This document shows, one piece after another, positions 1 to 14,014 of a stretch of DNA of 64,000 nt (position 1 is its first letter; the number at the start of each line of letters is the position of its first letter). The stretch is from Datisca glomerata (lineage: Eukaryota > Streptophyta > Magnoliopsida > Cucurbitales > Datiscaceae). The translations under genes and the position numbers were made by a program. Location: contig QANY01013420.1 of assembly GCA_003255025.1 (NCBI GenBank), forward strand, positions 371,645 through 435,644, given 5' to 3'. Below the pieces are notes generated by a model, which saw only the letters and a program-made list of their open reading frames with translations, had not been told where the DNA came from and did no database searches.

Positions 1-1050
1 CACACAAGAATATTATATGTGTTTACCATAACTCTTATGGATTTAATCAAAATCTTGATGAATCATGTGTCTACAGGTTCATCAAAGACAATAAGATGGT
101 ATTCTTAGTTCTTTACGTTGATTATAATATGCTTATTGTGAATGATATTGAATTATTATCAAGTGCAAAGATCTAGCTAGCTATCCAATTTCAAATGAAA
201 GATTTATGACTCATGTGTGATTGTAAGAACAAACTGTTATCACTGTCTTAGGTATCATAAAAAGATAAGATGCTTCTTAGATATGTGATGCGGAATTCTA
301 AAGAAGGCAATATGACTACTCGACACGAAATTCTTCTGTCTAAGGACCAATATCTCAAATTTTCTCAAGAGGAAGAGAACATGAGACGAGTTCCCTCTGC
401 ATCTTTGGTTGAAAACCTAATGTATTTCATGTTGTGTACAAGGCATGACATATACTATGCAATATATGTCAATGATTTTCAATTAAATCCATGACTAGAT
501 CACTAGGTTGCGGTCAAGAACATTCTCAAGTATTTCAAGAGAATGAGAAATTAATGCTAGCATATTCTAATAGGGATTCAATTCTTGGATGTATTGATCT
601 GACTTTCAATCAAATAGAGATTCTCAAATGTCAATATCGAGATCGATATCAACTCTTGGTGGAAGAGTTATAATATGAGAAGCATCAAACAAGCTTGTGT
701 TGTTGATTCTACTATGGAGGCTGATATGTGGCCCCTGTGAAGCAGCTGAGCAAGTAGTCTAGCTCTATGAATGCTTGAGTGGTTTAGAAGTTACTCTCAG
801 TATAAATAGGGCAATTAAAATTTATTTTGACAATAGTAGAACAATGACAAATTCAAAAGGACTAATAAATTATAAGAGATCAAAGCATATAGAGAAGAAG
901 TATCATCTGATTATAAAGATCATGCATCAAAGTGATGTATCCATTTTTAAAATTATGTCATACGACAACCTCACAGACCCTTTCACCAAGACAATGCCTA
1001 CTAAGAGCTTTGAAAGAAATCTGAATGGTTTAGGATTAAGGGATATGTAA
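1..1050 (+). pseudogene. Ty1/copia retrotransposon pol remnant (RT end plus RNase H)
   Basis: This is a decayed copia polyprotein read in several broken plus-strand frames. Bases 1-260 give a damaged reverse transcriptase with a YVDYNMLIVND stretch where intact elements have YVDDILLIGND. Bases 270-673 give scattered RT-connection pieces. Bases 775-1050 give the carboxy-terminal RNase H end, including KRSKHIEKKYHLI, NLTDPFTKTM and the closing GLGLRDM. Stops and frameshifts separate all parts, so it is inactive. The 5' part of the element lies outside the window. The family assignment is secure from the RNase H tail; the exact lineage is not. Confidence 0.85.
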
Positions 1051-1075
1051 CATTTTCTTTAGAGCAATTAGGAGA

Positions 1076-2400
1076 TGGTTGGGAATGCCATTTGAACATA
1101 AAATGTAAAGACTTTATTTATGATTAATAAAAGTTGGCTTTCTTTTAATGTTTGTATGCATGATTGTTAGATGACATGAAAATTTAATTGATTATTATAT
1201 GTGACCTTAACTATTATATGTAAGAGTTATATACAAGATGGTATTGTTAAAGGATTAAAATAAAAACTATCCGTAGTTACTAAGTAAAGTTAGAATTTTT
1301 AGCTAATCGAAAACTACACAACTCATTTCCACTAAGAATAGAACATTCTTATTTGGACCGTTACTGTAGAGGCATTGAAATGAATGTACTTTATATAATG
1401 ACATTAAACATGATTGAGATACGATAAACATGAATCTCTAATAATAATATCAACATATAGAGTATTCAAATTTTATCTACCTAAATATCATATGTCGAAC
1501 AATCTTAATCTTGAGTGATTAACTGACTCCTATTTATGACGTTATGCTTTTTGACTTGCTTGGTAAATGATAGTATATCTCCTTGAACCTAATTCCTTGT
1601 AATTTTGAAGCATGATGCAATAATTTGATGTGGATGTTAATATACAAGATGAAATATATTTCTTCATTATGAAGTCAAATAAATAGTTTTCTTCAGTATT
1701 GATTTATGTCTTAACGATATGAGACCTCAATTTATGAAAAGATCATAAATTTGTCATTCATTAAAGAATCAACAGAACTTGAGAAAAGTAAACTAATTAG
1801 AGAGGTTAACGGATTGTTTACATAGCTCTAATTATGAATTATTTATGAAAGATTGATCCACATGTAGTGATTACATCTACGGACCATTCCATTTTTTGAG
1901 TAATTAATATCTAGAATTTTAAGACTACAATCTAAGTTTATAGTAGAACAAATTTAGAATTAATAAAATGATATATTGATTAAAAAGTTTAATTAATTAT
2001 CAATTTTATTGGAGCTTGAAATTTTAGGTCCACAGTCTTTGTGCCATCTCTGTGAACAAAGTTGGACAACCAAAAGTGAAATTACATTAAGTAGTTTAGA
2101 ATTGTGGAATTCTTAATCTTATTATAAATATGTGATAATATATAGGAATGTCCTTTTATATGCTAAGAATATAATCAATTAATGTGTGAAATTAGTTGAG
2201 ATGTAAATAATATAATTATTTAGTATGTTAAAGTTACTAAGACTATACTGTCTGCGCCTACTATAGAAAATTATTTTATGTGGCATCTGATATTTTTTAA
2301 AAGAGATTATGCCACTCATGGGCTCTGTGTATGGCCGGCCACCTCACCTAGTTAGAGATAGTCACTTATCATATATGAGTATTGGATAATTCAAATTAGA
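1076..2400 (+). repeat. probable 3' LTR of the upstream copia remnant
   Basis: Just after the RNase H stop comes a degenerate purine-rich tract ending GGAGA, then TGGTTGGGAATG, the usual way copia 3' LTRs begin (TGTTGG...). The following AT-rich, non-coding sequence contains a GGCCGGCCACC block near 2335, which I regard as typical of plant copia LTRs. The far end is not defined because no second LTR is in the window; 2400 is an estimate. Confidence 0.5.
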
Positions 2401-5164
2401 AATTTTCTTATCATCGCTCAAGCAATAGTTTTCTAAATATTGAAATTGTGAATATATTTATTTGAAAAAAATCTGACATATTCAAATTGTGCATATACCT
2501 AATGATATTAGTGTAGTTAATTGAATACAATTCTCTATCCAATTAGGGTAGTGCGACGAATAACTACCACATATCTGTTGCATATTACAGTATTGTTGTA
2601 AATCATCACACCAAGCCTAGACAAATCATTTAAACCTTTCCATGTATCGATGCAATTTTGGCTTTCAAAAACAAGTGGTGTGTAGTAATAAGAATTTATA
2701 GTTTTTACTCTAATGAAATCTGTGTCAACTGTCATTCCAAATGAATCTCAAACTTTGAAAGAGGCTTCAATATTTGGTGTTTAGATGGTTATGTTTGACC
2801 TCAGGTAACTTTCTTTATCATTTCACGAATATTCCTTGATTTTTTGGTATTGAGTTTTAAGTATTTCATATTGATTTTTTTATTTAAGTTTGAACAATAG
2901 AATAAGAAAACTTTTACGTGCTTGTAACTTGTTATTTGATATTTTACGTAGTAAATAAATAAGGAAAAATGACTTTTAAGATAATAATTTAAATAAAATA
3001 GTTGAAAAACTCTATATGACTTCGTATATTCAATTTTGAGTTTAATAATAATGTAGAAAAGTTTAAGTATGTTTGGGGGTGATATTGTTTAAAAATATTT
3101 TTCCAAGTTCTACATTTTTATATATAGTATATAGATAGATAGATTATTTAGTATAGTTAAATCTTAAATTGCAACGACAATTTTCATGATAATAGAGTAA
3201 TTGTCTACCTCCAATAAATGTGATTTTAAGCTTTTTAATTATTTAAAATTAAAATAATTGTGAAGCTTCTAATCACGAGGATGAAAATTGAAAGATTACA
3301 TTATCTTTTGTTTTTGAAAAGTAATTGAAAATGATGTTTCTTATAAAAAAAACGTGTTTTTAAACATTTCAAGATTTCAAAAAAAAATTTGTATTTTTTT
3401 TATCATCTCTAGGCAATAAAATTGGTATAAATTTAAGATTCATAATAAGATGTATAGATCACATGCAACACACGTACGTAACATCTGTCGTCATTGTATA
3501 ACTTCAAAAAGTTTAGTCGACATAGAAGATCTTGGTGTTGCACTTCTAAAACACTATATATTTAATGATAATTTTAGAGTTACCAATTAATTGGTCAAGT
3601 TTTAAAAAATTAAGTGATGGGACAATCATTTATAAACTGATGTTTGATGAATCATTAAAATGATTTGATAAAATAATCTATAAATAATTGTCACGATCAA
3701 TTAAAACTTAATCAGTATAGAATCACTCATTTTTAATATTTATGTCACTTAAAGCTCGAGAAAAATATTAGAAAAGATCGAGGAGTTTAAACCTTAATGG
3801 AAGGCGTATAATATCTGTTTTTTTTCATACATTAACAATTCTACGGAATTAGTAATAACAAAAACTTGATCTCATGATCTCCTGGCTTCTTCCATCAGCT
3901 CTTCTTTCATCTACAAGAATTGGTTCTCTCCCGACTCAGTCACATGCAACCAGGCTTTTATCTTTCGCAATTCAGCATTGACAGTTTTGATAGCACCACA
4001 AGTAAAATTTAGAAAGAGTTTTCATAGTAATATAGCTTAATTGCCATCCCTCTTTCTCTCTTTTATTACTGATTTGACTCTGATAAAGAACATGTAAACA
4101 AAGGCAAATACCACAATTTTTTTTGCTACCACAGGGTGTTTTTAATGGAATCTTACTTTGGTATAATCAATAACCCATATATATTTCTATGGAACTTGAT
4201 CACTTTGTTTTAGTTCTAAATTTCGACCCAAGTTCTTCTTTTTATTGTTTTCTATCTCATTTTATTTAATCTTTGTTTGGACATGCATCTGATTAGTGAT
4301 TTTATAGGGCAATATTATCACCTGCAAATGAGTTTGAGACAATTTGAAATTGAAAATTAGAGTTGTTTCGATAGAATTCTATCTTCTTCTTCTTACTGTG
4401 ATACCCTTATTTTTGTAACTGCCTAAAGAGTGTAGCAGTGTAAAGCTCGCTGCGATGAAAAACAAATGACTTGGAGCATTATAGTACTCATTTATACTTC
4501 ATTTAATTGTGATTGACCTCGGTTTTGATGTAAGTGCCCAAGTTATAAATCATAACTGATTTTTTAGTATTTTTTCAATTTAGTATTGGTATTACGATAT
4601 TTTAATGAAGAAAAAAATATATAAAAAAATATGTAAGAAAAATATTTTAATAAAAAATAATTGAGTCCAATCCCATCTATTGAATAATAACAAGTCACAT
4701 CTAGTTTAATTTACCACTGTCATTGGCAGAGAGACAATGGTAGGAAATCTCTAGGTCAATTAAAGGCTTCAAAGGGTACTTTATCCCATTTTATGTTTTA
4801 TTTTACATGATTTCCATGTTATCTTAACGTTCTCACTTTTTTTATTTGACCTCTTTATTTTGAACTTTTTTCCTTGATATTATAAATAGCGGTAAAGACG
4901 ATATTTAAAAGTGGGATCAAAACTTTTCATTTTACTTAATTTGCTTAAATCTCACGGATATATTTTTTTCTCCTTTCATATTAAATTTTTATGAAAAAAA
5001 ATTCTAAAATCGCTGGTGCTATTCACAATTCTAAACTAATGTCATTTAAACAACATGTGATACAAAAAATATCTCTTCGTGTTATTCACAATTCTAAAAA
5101 CGTTAAAATCAATTTTTTTTTTATATTCAAACCTCAGTTCACCTAGTTTATATGTAAACTCTGG
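2401..5164. other. AT-rich intergenic sequence
   Basis: No coding exon, RNA gene or clear transposon structure could be supported. The sequence is AT-rich with homopolymer runs (for example near 3345-3400 and 5110). Short open frames have no recognisable protein content. Confidence 0.5.
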
Positions 5165-6662
5165 TCATACCTGAACTGGGGGACACCCTGAAGCACTTAT
5201 AGTCGGTGCTAAGGATGACGTTGTATCAGTGTCGCCTTCACAGTCAGCCACCAAGGGGAGTGAAGAAGGCGTGAAGATCGCGATGATAACTTGATTAGTG
5301 GGAGAAAGAAGAACAACCATGACGCCTTGGCCCAAATCAATGTCTTTCCCCAAGAAGGGCTATAATTCACCCCTCATGTAACCTTCAAGGTTCAAAAAGT
5401 AGGGACGAGCCTTGAAATACCTGAGAATATCAACATCCGAAGGGAAGCTGAACCGCTTTGGGGTTTTGTTCCCAGACCATGCCCACGCCCAGTGCGGATT
5501 GATGCACCTCGTGTAACAGGTAGCAGCAGGAACACATGGGGAAGTGTTCCCATATAAACATTTGCAAGAATGCACAATCGAGATAATCGATGATCTTATA
5601 CCGTTCCATAGACCGTTCCAAGTCCTTGTTGCGGTCTAGTGTGAAATACAGTTTTCCAAGGAAGATAGGGGCCAAGGCGACCTTGAAGCCCTTCAATAGT
5701 TTAATTGATATTACAAACACTCACGCGTTCATCAAGTCATTAGGGCTAAAATAAAACAATTGTCAAATATATGCCAAGTATGAAAGAAAAAATGGAAAGT
5801 ACTTTGATTGTAAAGGCGTCATAAAAATACTAAAAGAATGGGAGACTTGATTAGTTACCTTAAAGCATATACTAGGAGAGCCACATAGCTATGAAGGTGG
5901 CAAGCTCAACTTGCATATTGCTAAATTGGGAGCCCTCATTGACTGGCCGTCGTGCCTTTTTTTGTGAGGGTGCCAATGTCTTTAAACTAGTGGCATCACC
6001 ACCTAGAGAAATTCTCCCTCTTACTCCGGGTTTCAGACGCATTCACTTTACAAGAGCTGCACATACCATCTGAAAAGCACTTCAAGTATTTCTTTCTCCT
6101 CAGGATCCACAGTGTTGTCAAGTACATTATTGTCACGAAAAAGGGAAGCTGCAAGAGCATGTGGAGATCTTCCAATGTAGGTGTGAACTCCCCCCACGTC
6201 GTGATAAAAAGTGTGAGTCTGCCTACTCTATCACATCACCAAGGCGTTCGCCACAGTGTAGTCACATCAGATGAGAAGGTTGGAACTGGCTTTAAGGGCA
6301 CCATATATGTCCGCTTCCTTCAGAATGGTAACATACTCAGGAAATAAGAAGATGTACTTAAATCACTCTAGCCAACTCATCGCATGCCTCATATGACATT
6401 CATAGGAGATTGGGGACAAAGGGAAATCATTGAGGATCTCCCTGAACATAGGGATCGAAGTTGCTTTAAGGTGATCCAAGTCATCATGGGTCTCTTACTC
6501 CATCACGAATGAGGAGGACGAGGGGATGTCTACCTCTAACATGTGCTCTATTCCACAGATAATGTGGATGCCAATTTCGTCGGAGATAGCCCATGGTTTG
6601 GGTGGGAAAACTAGAGCAGGGGCTTTCTTGTTGTAGGTATGGATGACCTTAGAGGGAGACAT
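5165..6662 (-). pseudogene. broken plant-mobile-domain (PMD, transposon-derived) gene
   Basis: Read on the minus strand from a methionine at 6662 (MSPSKVIHTYNKKAP), the region gives a chain of fragments in shifting frames. One segment near 6100-6250 reads RLTLFITTWGEFTPTLEDL, which resembles the core of the plant mobile domain (aminotransferase-like PMD proteins of plant transposons and MAIN/MAIL genes). Later pieces near 5430-5720 (VISIKLLKGFKVALAPIFLG, YLDCAFLQMFIWEHFP) are rich in the aromatic and hydrophobic residues expected of the rest of that domain. Several stops and frameshifts (for example at 6495) rule out an intact product. It is probably cargo or the coding part of an old transposon. 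Confidence is moderate because the family call rests on remembered motifs. Confidence 0.6.
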
Positions 6663-6685
6663 AGATTTTAGTGTAGAGAAAGCAT

Positions 6686-6726
6686 AGAGGAGGAGGAGGA
6701 GGAGGAGGAGAAGGAGAAGAAGAAGG
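6686..6726. repeat. GGA/GAA microsatellite
   Basis: An uninterrupted GAG/GGA run passes into GAAGAAGAAGGA. On the minus strand it reads as a poly-leucine stretch just upstream of the PMD relic start, which is not evidence of coding. Confidence 0.85.
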
Positions 6727-7799
6727 ACACACACACAGAGACAGAGCGAGATGAGGCTTGAAGAAAACTCAGGGAAGCAAGGAGAGAGATTTCAAGAATG
6801 CATAAAGAATGAAATAGAGCGGAGGGATTGTAAGAATCAATCCATTTTCTAAGCCCTTAGAAGGCGGAGGGAAGCCACATCATTAATAAGACGTCCCTTC
6901 CCCGCGTGCCATTACATTCCATGGGACAAGCAATAATTGCACTTTAATGCCACAAGACGCATACCTCCTGACACATTAATGCAATCGATGTGATGAAGAC
7001 CTTACCTCTCCCCTCATTCTCATAACCCAAGGAAATAATCATAGTTATTGGTTGACGTAGAGAATGTAATGTCTAATTAGCATGAAGATGTGTCTAAACT
7101 TGATGGCTTTACCAATCAAACTTGTTCATGGGCTAAATTTATATAATGGGAAATGTCAGCATGGTTGATTCATCAAAGAGTACAGGTGGCGGCCAAAAAG
7201 AAGACAAAATCGGCATCTACGTGGTGCCACGCCGCCAACATAGGTTGAATATATGAAAAACCCTGTAAGAAACGCCACCTAGACTTATGAAGGCGGCGTG
7301 CTCCGTAATGTACCTTCTATTATCGCAAGCCTATTGTAAGGGATGCCGCTTGAGCATATAAAAGCGGCGACCAATAACATGTCCTTCATTGTTTCTCCGC
7401 TTACCTTTCACCTGCCGTTGGGCTTGGTGACAATAGCTCAAGTATTATTCTTCATCTAAGAATAATTTGGGGCTGTATAAGATTAGAGAAAGGTTACGCC
7501 ATGTTGGAAAAAATAACTCTTTGACCAAAATGTTTGTCTTAGGTGCCTTGGATGTGCCGCCTTCATTAGAGAAGTGAATACAAAGTGTAGAACCATCTTC
7601 GTATAAAAATATGCCCAGCATGTCGTTGTGATATGCTCAATGGCGGGATAAAAGTGTTGGAAACGCGAAGCTCGAGCGGCATAAGCGTGGGGCTTTTAAA
7701 AAAATTATAAAAACAAATCTTTTTCGATAAAAGACAATAAACTCGACGAAATGATTTAAAAATTTTTTTTATTGAAAAACTATTTTCAATCAATATCAA
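6727..7799. other. non-coding spacer with repeated GCCGCC hairpin motifs
   Basis: No gene recognised. Between 7185 and 7385 the sequence is locally GC-rich and repeats a short pattern in which a GCCGC or CGCC arm and a GCGGC arm flank an AT-rich spacer containing TATGAA or TATAAA. The clearest case is at about 7343-7368, where GCCGCTT and AAAGCGGC pair. It may be part of the transposon that carried the neighbouring PMD relic, but no terminal structure was found. Confidence 0.4.
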
Positions 7800-8752
7800 T
7801 TATATATTTATATATTAAATCTAAGACATACGTGGATAGAAATCATATAACTCTTGTAGTTTATATCAAGCGTCTTGCGTTCACACTTATTGGTGATGTC
7901 CATTGGTATAATTATATTTATAGAGCATTCTCGTGTAGTCCATTGATATAATCATTTCATGTACTTCTATCCTCCAATTATTTGTTCATAAATTAGAATT
8001 GATCAAAATTATCATTTTACCCTTCTAATTACCGCTTGATTATTAAGTACCATTAATTCACTAGTAAATTGTTAATTGATAATCGTATTATAAATTTGAG
8101 CTCAATACCCACTCAGTTCCAGAATTAACACTTAAGGGAACTAATATACGATCCGTTAGGAAAGCTTCGATTCCAAATCTTATAAGATCATGTTCATAAG
8201 CATCCATATCACTGAATCTCCAAACCAAAAGTTACTAGCTTGTTTTACTAACAAACCTTAACGAGTGAGTCAAATATCTAGTAGACATGTATATGAGTTC
8301 ATGATTACTCAAGATTCTGACTGATCTGCATATGATCATCAGATTTATGTGTATTAAATCTTTATGATAGATAGTACGTTAATAAATATGTTAATTCATA
8401 TCGGTCCTATCATATATAATCTTATTATATAAAATACATTCACTAAGATGGTTATCCACATCAATGATTTAGATCTAGATCACACACATTCATTATGCTT
8501 AGTGAACTTTACTAGCAACTATTCATTAAAGATTTCATTAATATGTTACTGACTATTTTATTCACTATCTACAATCTTAATCTTTTCATATTAATACAAG
8601 ATCATAGTCTCATTAATGAATATAGAATTTTTAGATATTTATGTAAATTATTTAACAATAATTTAAAAACAATAATTGTAAGAAAAATGTAATTCCATTA
8701 TATTTTATATTAAAATGTCCATACACATACTTTGAGGGCATAACTTCCAACA
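7800..8752 (-). repeat. 3' LTR of copia element A
   Basis: On the minus strand the LTR begins TGTTGGAAGTTATGCCC at 8752, immediately after the purine-rich AGTGGAAGAT. The same sequence recurs at 61470-62163, also next to copia RNase H. Shared blocks include ATACGATCCGT and GAGCTCAATA. The U5 end (lower coordinate) is not defined; 7800 is an estimate. Confidence 0.7.
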
Positions 8753-11700
8753 ATCTTCCACTTTCCCTAAAGCAAATTTGGCATCTCTCTCAACCCCGTG
8801 TTTCGTACATGACCCTAAAATGGCTTCACAGGAAGTGTCTTGGTAGAAGGATTAGCCAGATTCTGATTTAATGCTATCTTCATAACAGTGACATCCCCTC
8901 GATGCATGATCTCTCTTACAAGATGACATTTCCTCTCTATGTGCTTGCCTCTCTTGTGACTCATCAGTTCTTTGGAATTACCTACCGCCCCACTGTTGTC
9001 ACAGTATACGATAAGTGGTTTTGTCCATATCTGAAACTACTTTCAGATCACTATAGAACTTTCTGAGCCATAACGCTTCTTTCGTAGCTTCATAAGCCGC
9101 TATATATTGTGGAATCCGTAATGTTGGATTGTTTAATACTTCTACAGACTACAGCTCCTCCACTTGGGGTGAATACTGATACAGGCATCGACTTTCGACT
9201 GTCTCAGTCTAATTGAAAATTAGAATCAGTATATCTAGTGAGGTTCAAGACTCCACCTGAATAAACAAGCATATAGCTTCTTGTTTTCATAAGATTTTTG
9301 AGAATGTGCTTTACTACAATCTAAAGTTCCAAACCTGGATTCAATTGATAATGACTGATAATTCCCATTACATAACAGATGTCTAGTCTCATACACAACA
9401 TTTCATACATGAGACTACCAATAGTTGAAGCATAATGAAACTTTCTTATATCCTCTTCCTCTTGAGGTGTCTTAGGATATTGCTCTTTGGATAGGACAAT
9501 TCCATGTTTGGTCGGAAGTTAACATTTTTCAGAATTCTCCATAGAGATTCACTGCAACACAATATCAATATAAGATGTCTGTGAAAGTGCCAAGAGCCTG
9601 TTTTTTCTATCCCTTAGGATTTGGATGCTTAGAACATAGCTTGCCTCTCCCAAATCTTTCATTTGAAATTTTTCAACTAACCACTCTCTTGTCTTTGATG
9701 TATTTATTATAAACATAAGTTTCGTTAATATTTTGCTCGAAACCATATGATTTAATAATCTCATCAAATGTAAGATTCCAAAATCTAGATTCTTGTTTAA
9801 TACATAAATAGACTTAAGCAATTTGCACGCTTCTGATCTTGCCCATTTTCACGAACCCTTCTAGTTGCATCATATAGATGCTTTCTTAAAGAAGGCCATT
9901 CAGGAAAGTTTTCTTGACGTCCATTTGTCATATTTCATAGTCTAAACTAGCGGCAATGGACAAAATGATGCAAATGAATTTTAGCATGACAACATGAGAT
10001 AATGTCTCTTCATAACGGACTCACTCCCTTTGTGTATAGCCATTGGCTACCAGTCGTGCTTTGAAAGTCTCTACTTTCTCATATGTATCTCTTTTCTTCT
10101 TGAAGATCCATTTATAACCAATGGTCTTGATATCTTCATGTGGATCTACAAGTTCCCAGACGAAATTGTAATACATCAATTTCATTTCCTAGTTCATGGC
10201 ATATTCTCATTTCTCCTTTTTAGGATCATCCATCGTCTCTTTAAAGATTAATGGATCGTCATTATTAGTGTCAAACACTAGAACATGTGCACCTAGTTCA
10301 TAGCGAATATGTTGTCTGATAACCCTCCCACTATGACGTTTCACCAGGTTTTCTAACACAAGAATACTATTTTATATGGATTGTCGTTTATCAATTGATG
10401 ATGAAAGCGGTCTGATCTCATCAGACGCTAATTCTTTGAGAACTACTTTACTTTGAGGTTTGTAGTTTTCCATATAGTCATGTTCAAGGAATGTCACATT
10501 TGTCGATACAAGCACATTTTGATCTTTGCGACTATAAAAGTGCTCACGTCTAGTGTCTGGAGCATAGCCAACAAATATACACACTTCTGACCTTGAGTCT
10601 AACATTTTAGTCTTGGGTCTAAGAACATGAGTTGGACACCCCATATACAAAAATGACGCAAAATAGGTTTGGAGCCATTCCATAACTCTATAGGTGTCTT
10701 GCTTACAGACTTAGAAGGCACTACATTCAAAATGTAAGTTGCTGTTTTAAGTGCATATCCCTAAAACGTGAGTGGTAGTGATGAGTAACATAACATTGAC
10801 TTAACCATATTCAATAAGCTTCGATTTCTCTTTCTGAAACACCATTTTATTTTGACGTTTCAGGTGCTGTGAGTTAGGATAAGATGTCATACTCCAGCAG
10901 ATAATCCTTAAATTCTAAATCCAAATATTCTAAATCAAAGTGTTTTTAATGATTTACATAATTTCTTTTCAGCTTCAGCTTTGAAGTCCTTAAACTTTCC
11001 AAAAGTTTCAGATTTTCTATGCATTAGGTAAATATAACCATATATTGAGTAATCGTTAATAAAAGTGATGAAATACTCATACCCACCTCTAGCTTGTACA
11101 TTAATCGGTGCATATACATCACTATGTACTAGCTCAAGTGGTTCTTTGGCTCTTTGGCCCTTTCCAGTGAAAGATCTCTTGATCATTTTACCCTCTAGAC
11201 AAGATTCACAAACAGGAAGAGTTCCAACTTTTAGTTCTCTCAAAGCACCATGCTTTGTTAACATGTTTAATCTATCTAGATCAATATATCCTAACCTAAG
11301 ATGCCATAGATACATGTTATCATCAGCATAAGAAACTATTTGTCGTTTGTTACTTTTAGGATTTGCTACTTTAAATAATTCAAAATTATTTAACGCTCTT
11401 TTAATCGGTTTAAGCATATACAGTCTGTTCGATACTTTTGCATGACAAACATTGAATCCATTCTTTGAAATAATAAACTCATTATTAATTAAAGAAACTT
11501 AAAAAAAATCATGCAGTAATAAAAGAGAAATCAAATTTCTCAAAAAAAATCCAGGAATATAATAAACATCATTCAAAACTAAATAATTATTTCTAAAATT
11601 AAGATGGATTGTCCCAAATGCTTTTGCTAACACAAGCACACCACTGCCAACTCTCATAAAGACCTTTCCATCAGCCAGCTCCCTTGACGAGTCAATCATA

Positions 11701-12653
11701 AGTAAAGAAGAACATATATGGTTAGTGGCTCTTGAATCCAGTATCTAGGATGACAAATCATATTCCACTAAAAAAGCTTCAAGTACAAGTAAATCATATT
11801 TACCTTTCTTTTTAGCTTAGAGAGATGCTTGTTACAATTTCTCTTCCAATGACGTTCAACCCCACAATGGAAAAATTTTCCCTTAGGCTTGTTGTCGTTC
11901 TTGTTCTTCTTGACTTTCGGTGATGTCTTGGCTTTCTTCTCTTTTTTGTTCTTACCATTTCCCTTACCATTGATATTCTTTCTCTTGTTCTTTTAACAAC
12001 AGTGGAAGAAGGCTTTTGTCGACAATATTTGCCTTACCCTCTTTGGTCATACTCTTATTGAATGACTCAAAATTCTGTAGTTCATTCAACAAGTGGGTCA
12101 TGTTGAATTGCAACTTGTTCACATTATAGTTGGTGGTGAATGCAGAAAAAACAGGTGTGAACGATTCAAGTATAATGCTGACTTAAGTTCATTCCTCAAT
12201 GGTCACTCTATGTACTTCTGCCTCATGCATTATGTTGATCATGTTCAAAACATGTTCACGCACAGAAGTACATTTCTTCATCTTGGTCGTCATGTAGCTC
12301 CAAGTAGTCTCTTGATGACTTTGATCAGACTGCTGCCCAAACATCGCATATAAAAATTCCATAATCTCATAGGCAGTCTCTCTTCTCTCATGCTTATTTC
12401 TCAGAACATCATTTATGCTGACAAGCATGTAACACTTCACTTTGTTGTTAGATTGAATCCAAACATCAAACTTATCCCTAACATTCTTAGGGGCATTGGC
12501 AGCGTGCTCCTCAGGACATTCCTCAGTAAGAATAAATTTATGGTTCTCACAAATTAACATCAAGTTTAAATTTGATTTTCATCTTATGAAATTATCACCA
12601 TTTAATTTCTCAAGTGCAAGTAAAGTAGTAATAGGGTTGCCCATGGTAGACAT
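8753..12653 (-). pseudogene. copia element A gag-pol, multiply interrupted
   Basis: The minus-strand Ty1/copia polyprotein order is preserved: gag, zinc knuckle, integrase, reverse transcriptase, RNase H. Gag starts at a methionine at 12653 (MSTMGNPITTLLALEKLNG), and 12563-12189 carries a gag core (FDVWIQSNNKVKCYMLVSI). The zinc knuckle near 11835-11880 retains CGVERHWKRNC, but its first cysteine appears to be lost. Integrase lies at 11417-10935, with the pre-integrase WHLRLGYIDLDRL, a CESCLEGKM pair and LVHSDVYAPI. RT fragments lie at 9821-9549. RNase H lies near 9000-8760. Frameshifts and stops occur throughout, so it is not autonomous. Nearest relative in the window: the partial element at 61470-64000. 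Confidence 0.85.
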
Positions 12654-14014
12654 GATAATAACTGAAAAATAAAATATACATAATTCAATATAATTGAAAT
12701 AAATATCCAGAATTTGAAAAATAAACTTGATACATGAATGCAATATATTAAACACATAAATTTATCATTTACTAATTCACGATAAGATAACCTAACAATT
12801 AATGTGCTGCTTTAGGGTCGGTCAGATTAATTTTAGACTGACTATAAGACATTCTCATCCTTATTAAATAAAACTCAAAATATCTCATATTTTCTCTTTT
12901 AATAATAAGGTATCGCTTATTTGGTCAAGTCACAATTATCCACTCAAAACTTAATTGTAACTTTGTGAGTGTAACCCATTATTTTAGTTTCCATGACTTG
13001 ATTTAGAATATGTCGTCTTAGGGTCAGTCAAAACTAAACTACATCACTTAGTCATATCTTCTTAAGAAGTACAACATTGATATTGATAAACTCGAAACTT
13101 TCGTTAGGGGATGAAAACAAAGTCATCTCAAGACCCTCATTGTACCTCATGATATTGTACTAATAATGGAGATCACAACTTACATTGACATGTCAACATT
13201 CTCTCATTCACTATTTTAGGATAATGTATTTCTATTTTAACTAATCAATTTATTTATTAATTAAAATAATAACTCTATGAATGTTAAAATAACATTTAAT
13301 CCAATCTCATTTGTCTAAGTTTATTTAACCTTCTAAAGAGCCTAAGTCATAGTTAGGTAAACTTAGATTAACTAATTAATTATATTCATCAAACTTTAAT
13401 AATTATTTTTACTAAAGTTGGTTATCCTAAAGTAACATATGCCTTTAATGTGGTGTTATTACTAAGTTTTAACTAATTAAAACCTAGCAGTTTACATGCA
13501 ATTGATTTCTCAAAACAATTCAAATAAATATATTAGGACAATCCTAATAAATCATGTTTCTACAAATGAGATGCATGATTAAATAAAATCATGTGGGGTT
13601 TCAAGTATGGCATGTAATCGACTAATGTATGATCATGTTATCAACCATATCAATAAATATTTATTTAATAGTTAAATAAAATAATAATGGACCGAGTGAC
13701 TCTCTTAATTACAACCATTAAAATAAAGAAATGAAATTACAAAGAGGACTTTAAGATTACATATTTCTAAAATATCTCCTTCTCCACCTTATGTACATCT
13801 TCATAATCTTTAAGTTTTGAATAAAACCCATTTAATTAAGAAAAACTAATTTTCTTAATTAAAAATTATCTCTATAATTATATCTTAAAATTATTGAATT
13901 TGACTTAGTAAAAGAATAATTTATTGACTTGGTCAAACTTGGGTCAAACCCAATCAATTAATTAATCTTTAATTTAGATTAAATTAATAATTAATAATTA
14001 ATTTTAAAATTTAA
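12654..14014 (-). other. untranslated leader of copia element A
   Basis: About 1.36 kb between the gag start and the hairpin has no coding content. It parallels the leader of copia element C (56470-57683): both contain a paired TTTAATTAAG...CTTAATTAA stretch close to the primer-site end (about 13825-13865 here, 57600-57635 there). A weak primer-binding-like match lies at 14238-14250, but no 5' LTR could be recognised beyond it, so the 5' end of element A seems lost or too diverged. Confidence 0.5.
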
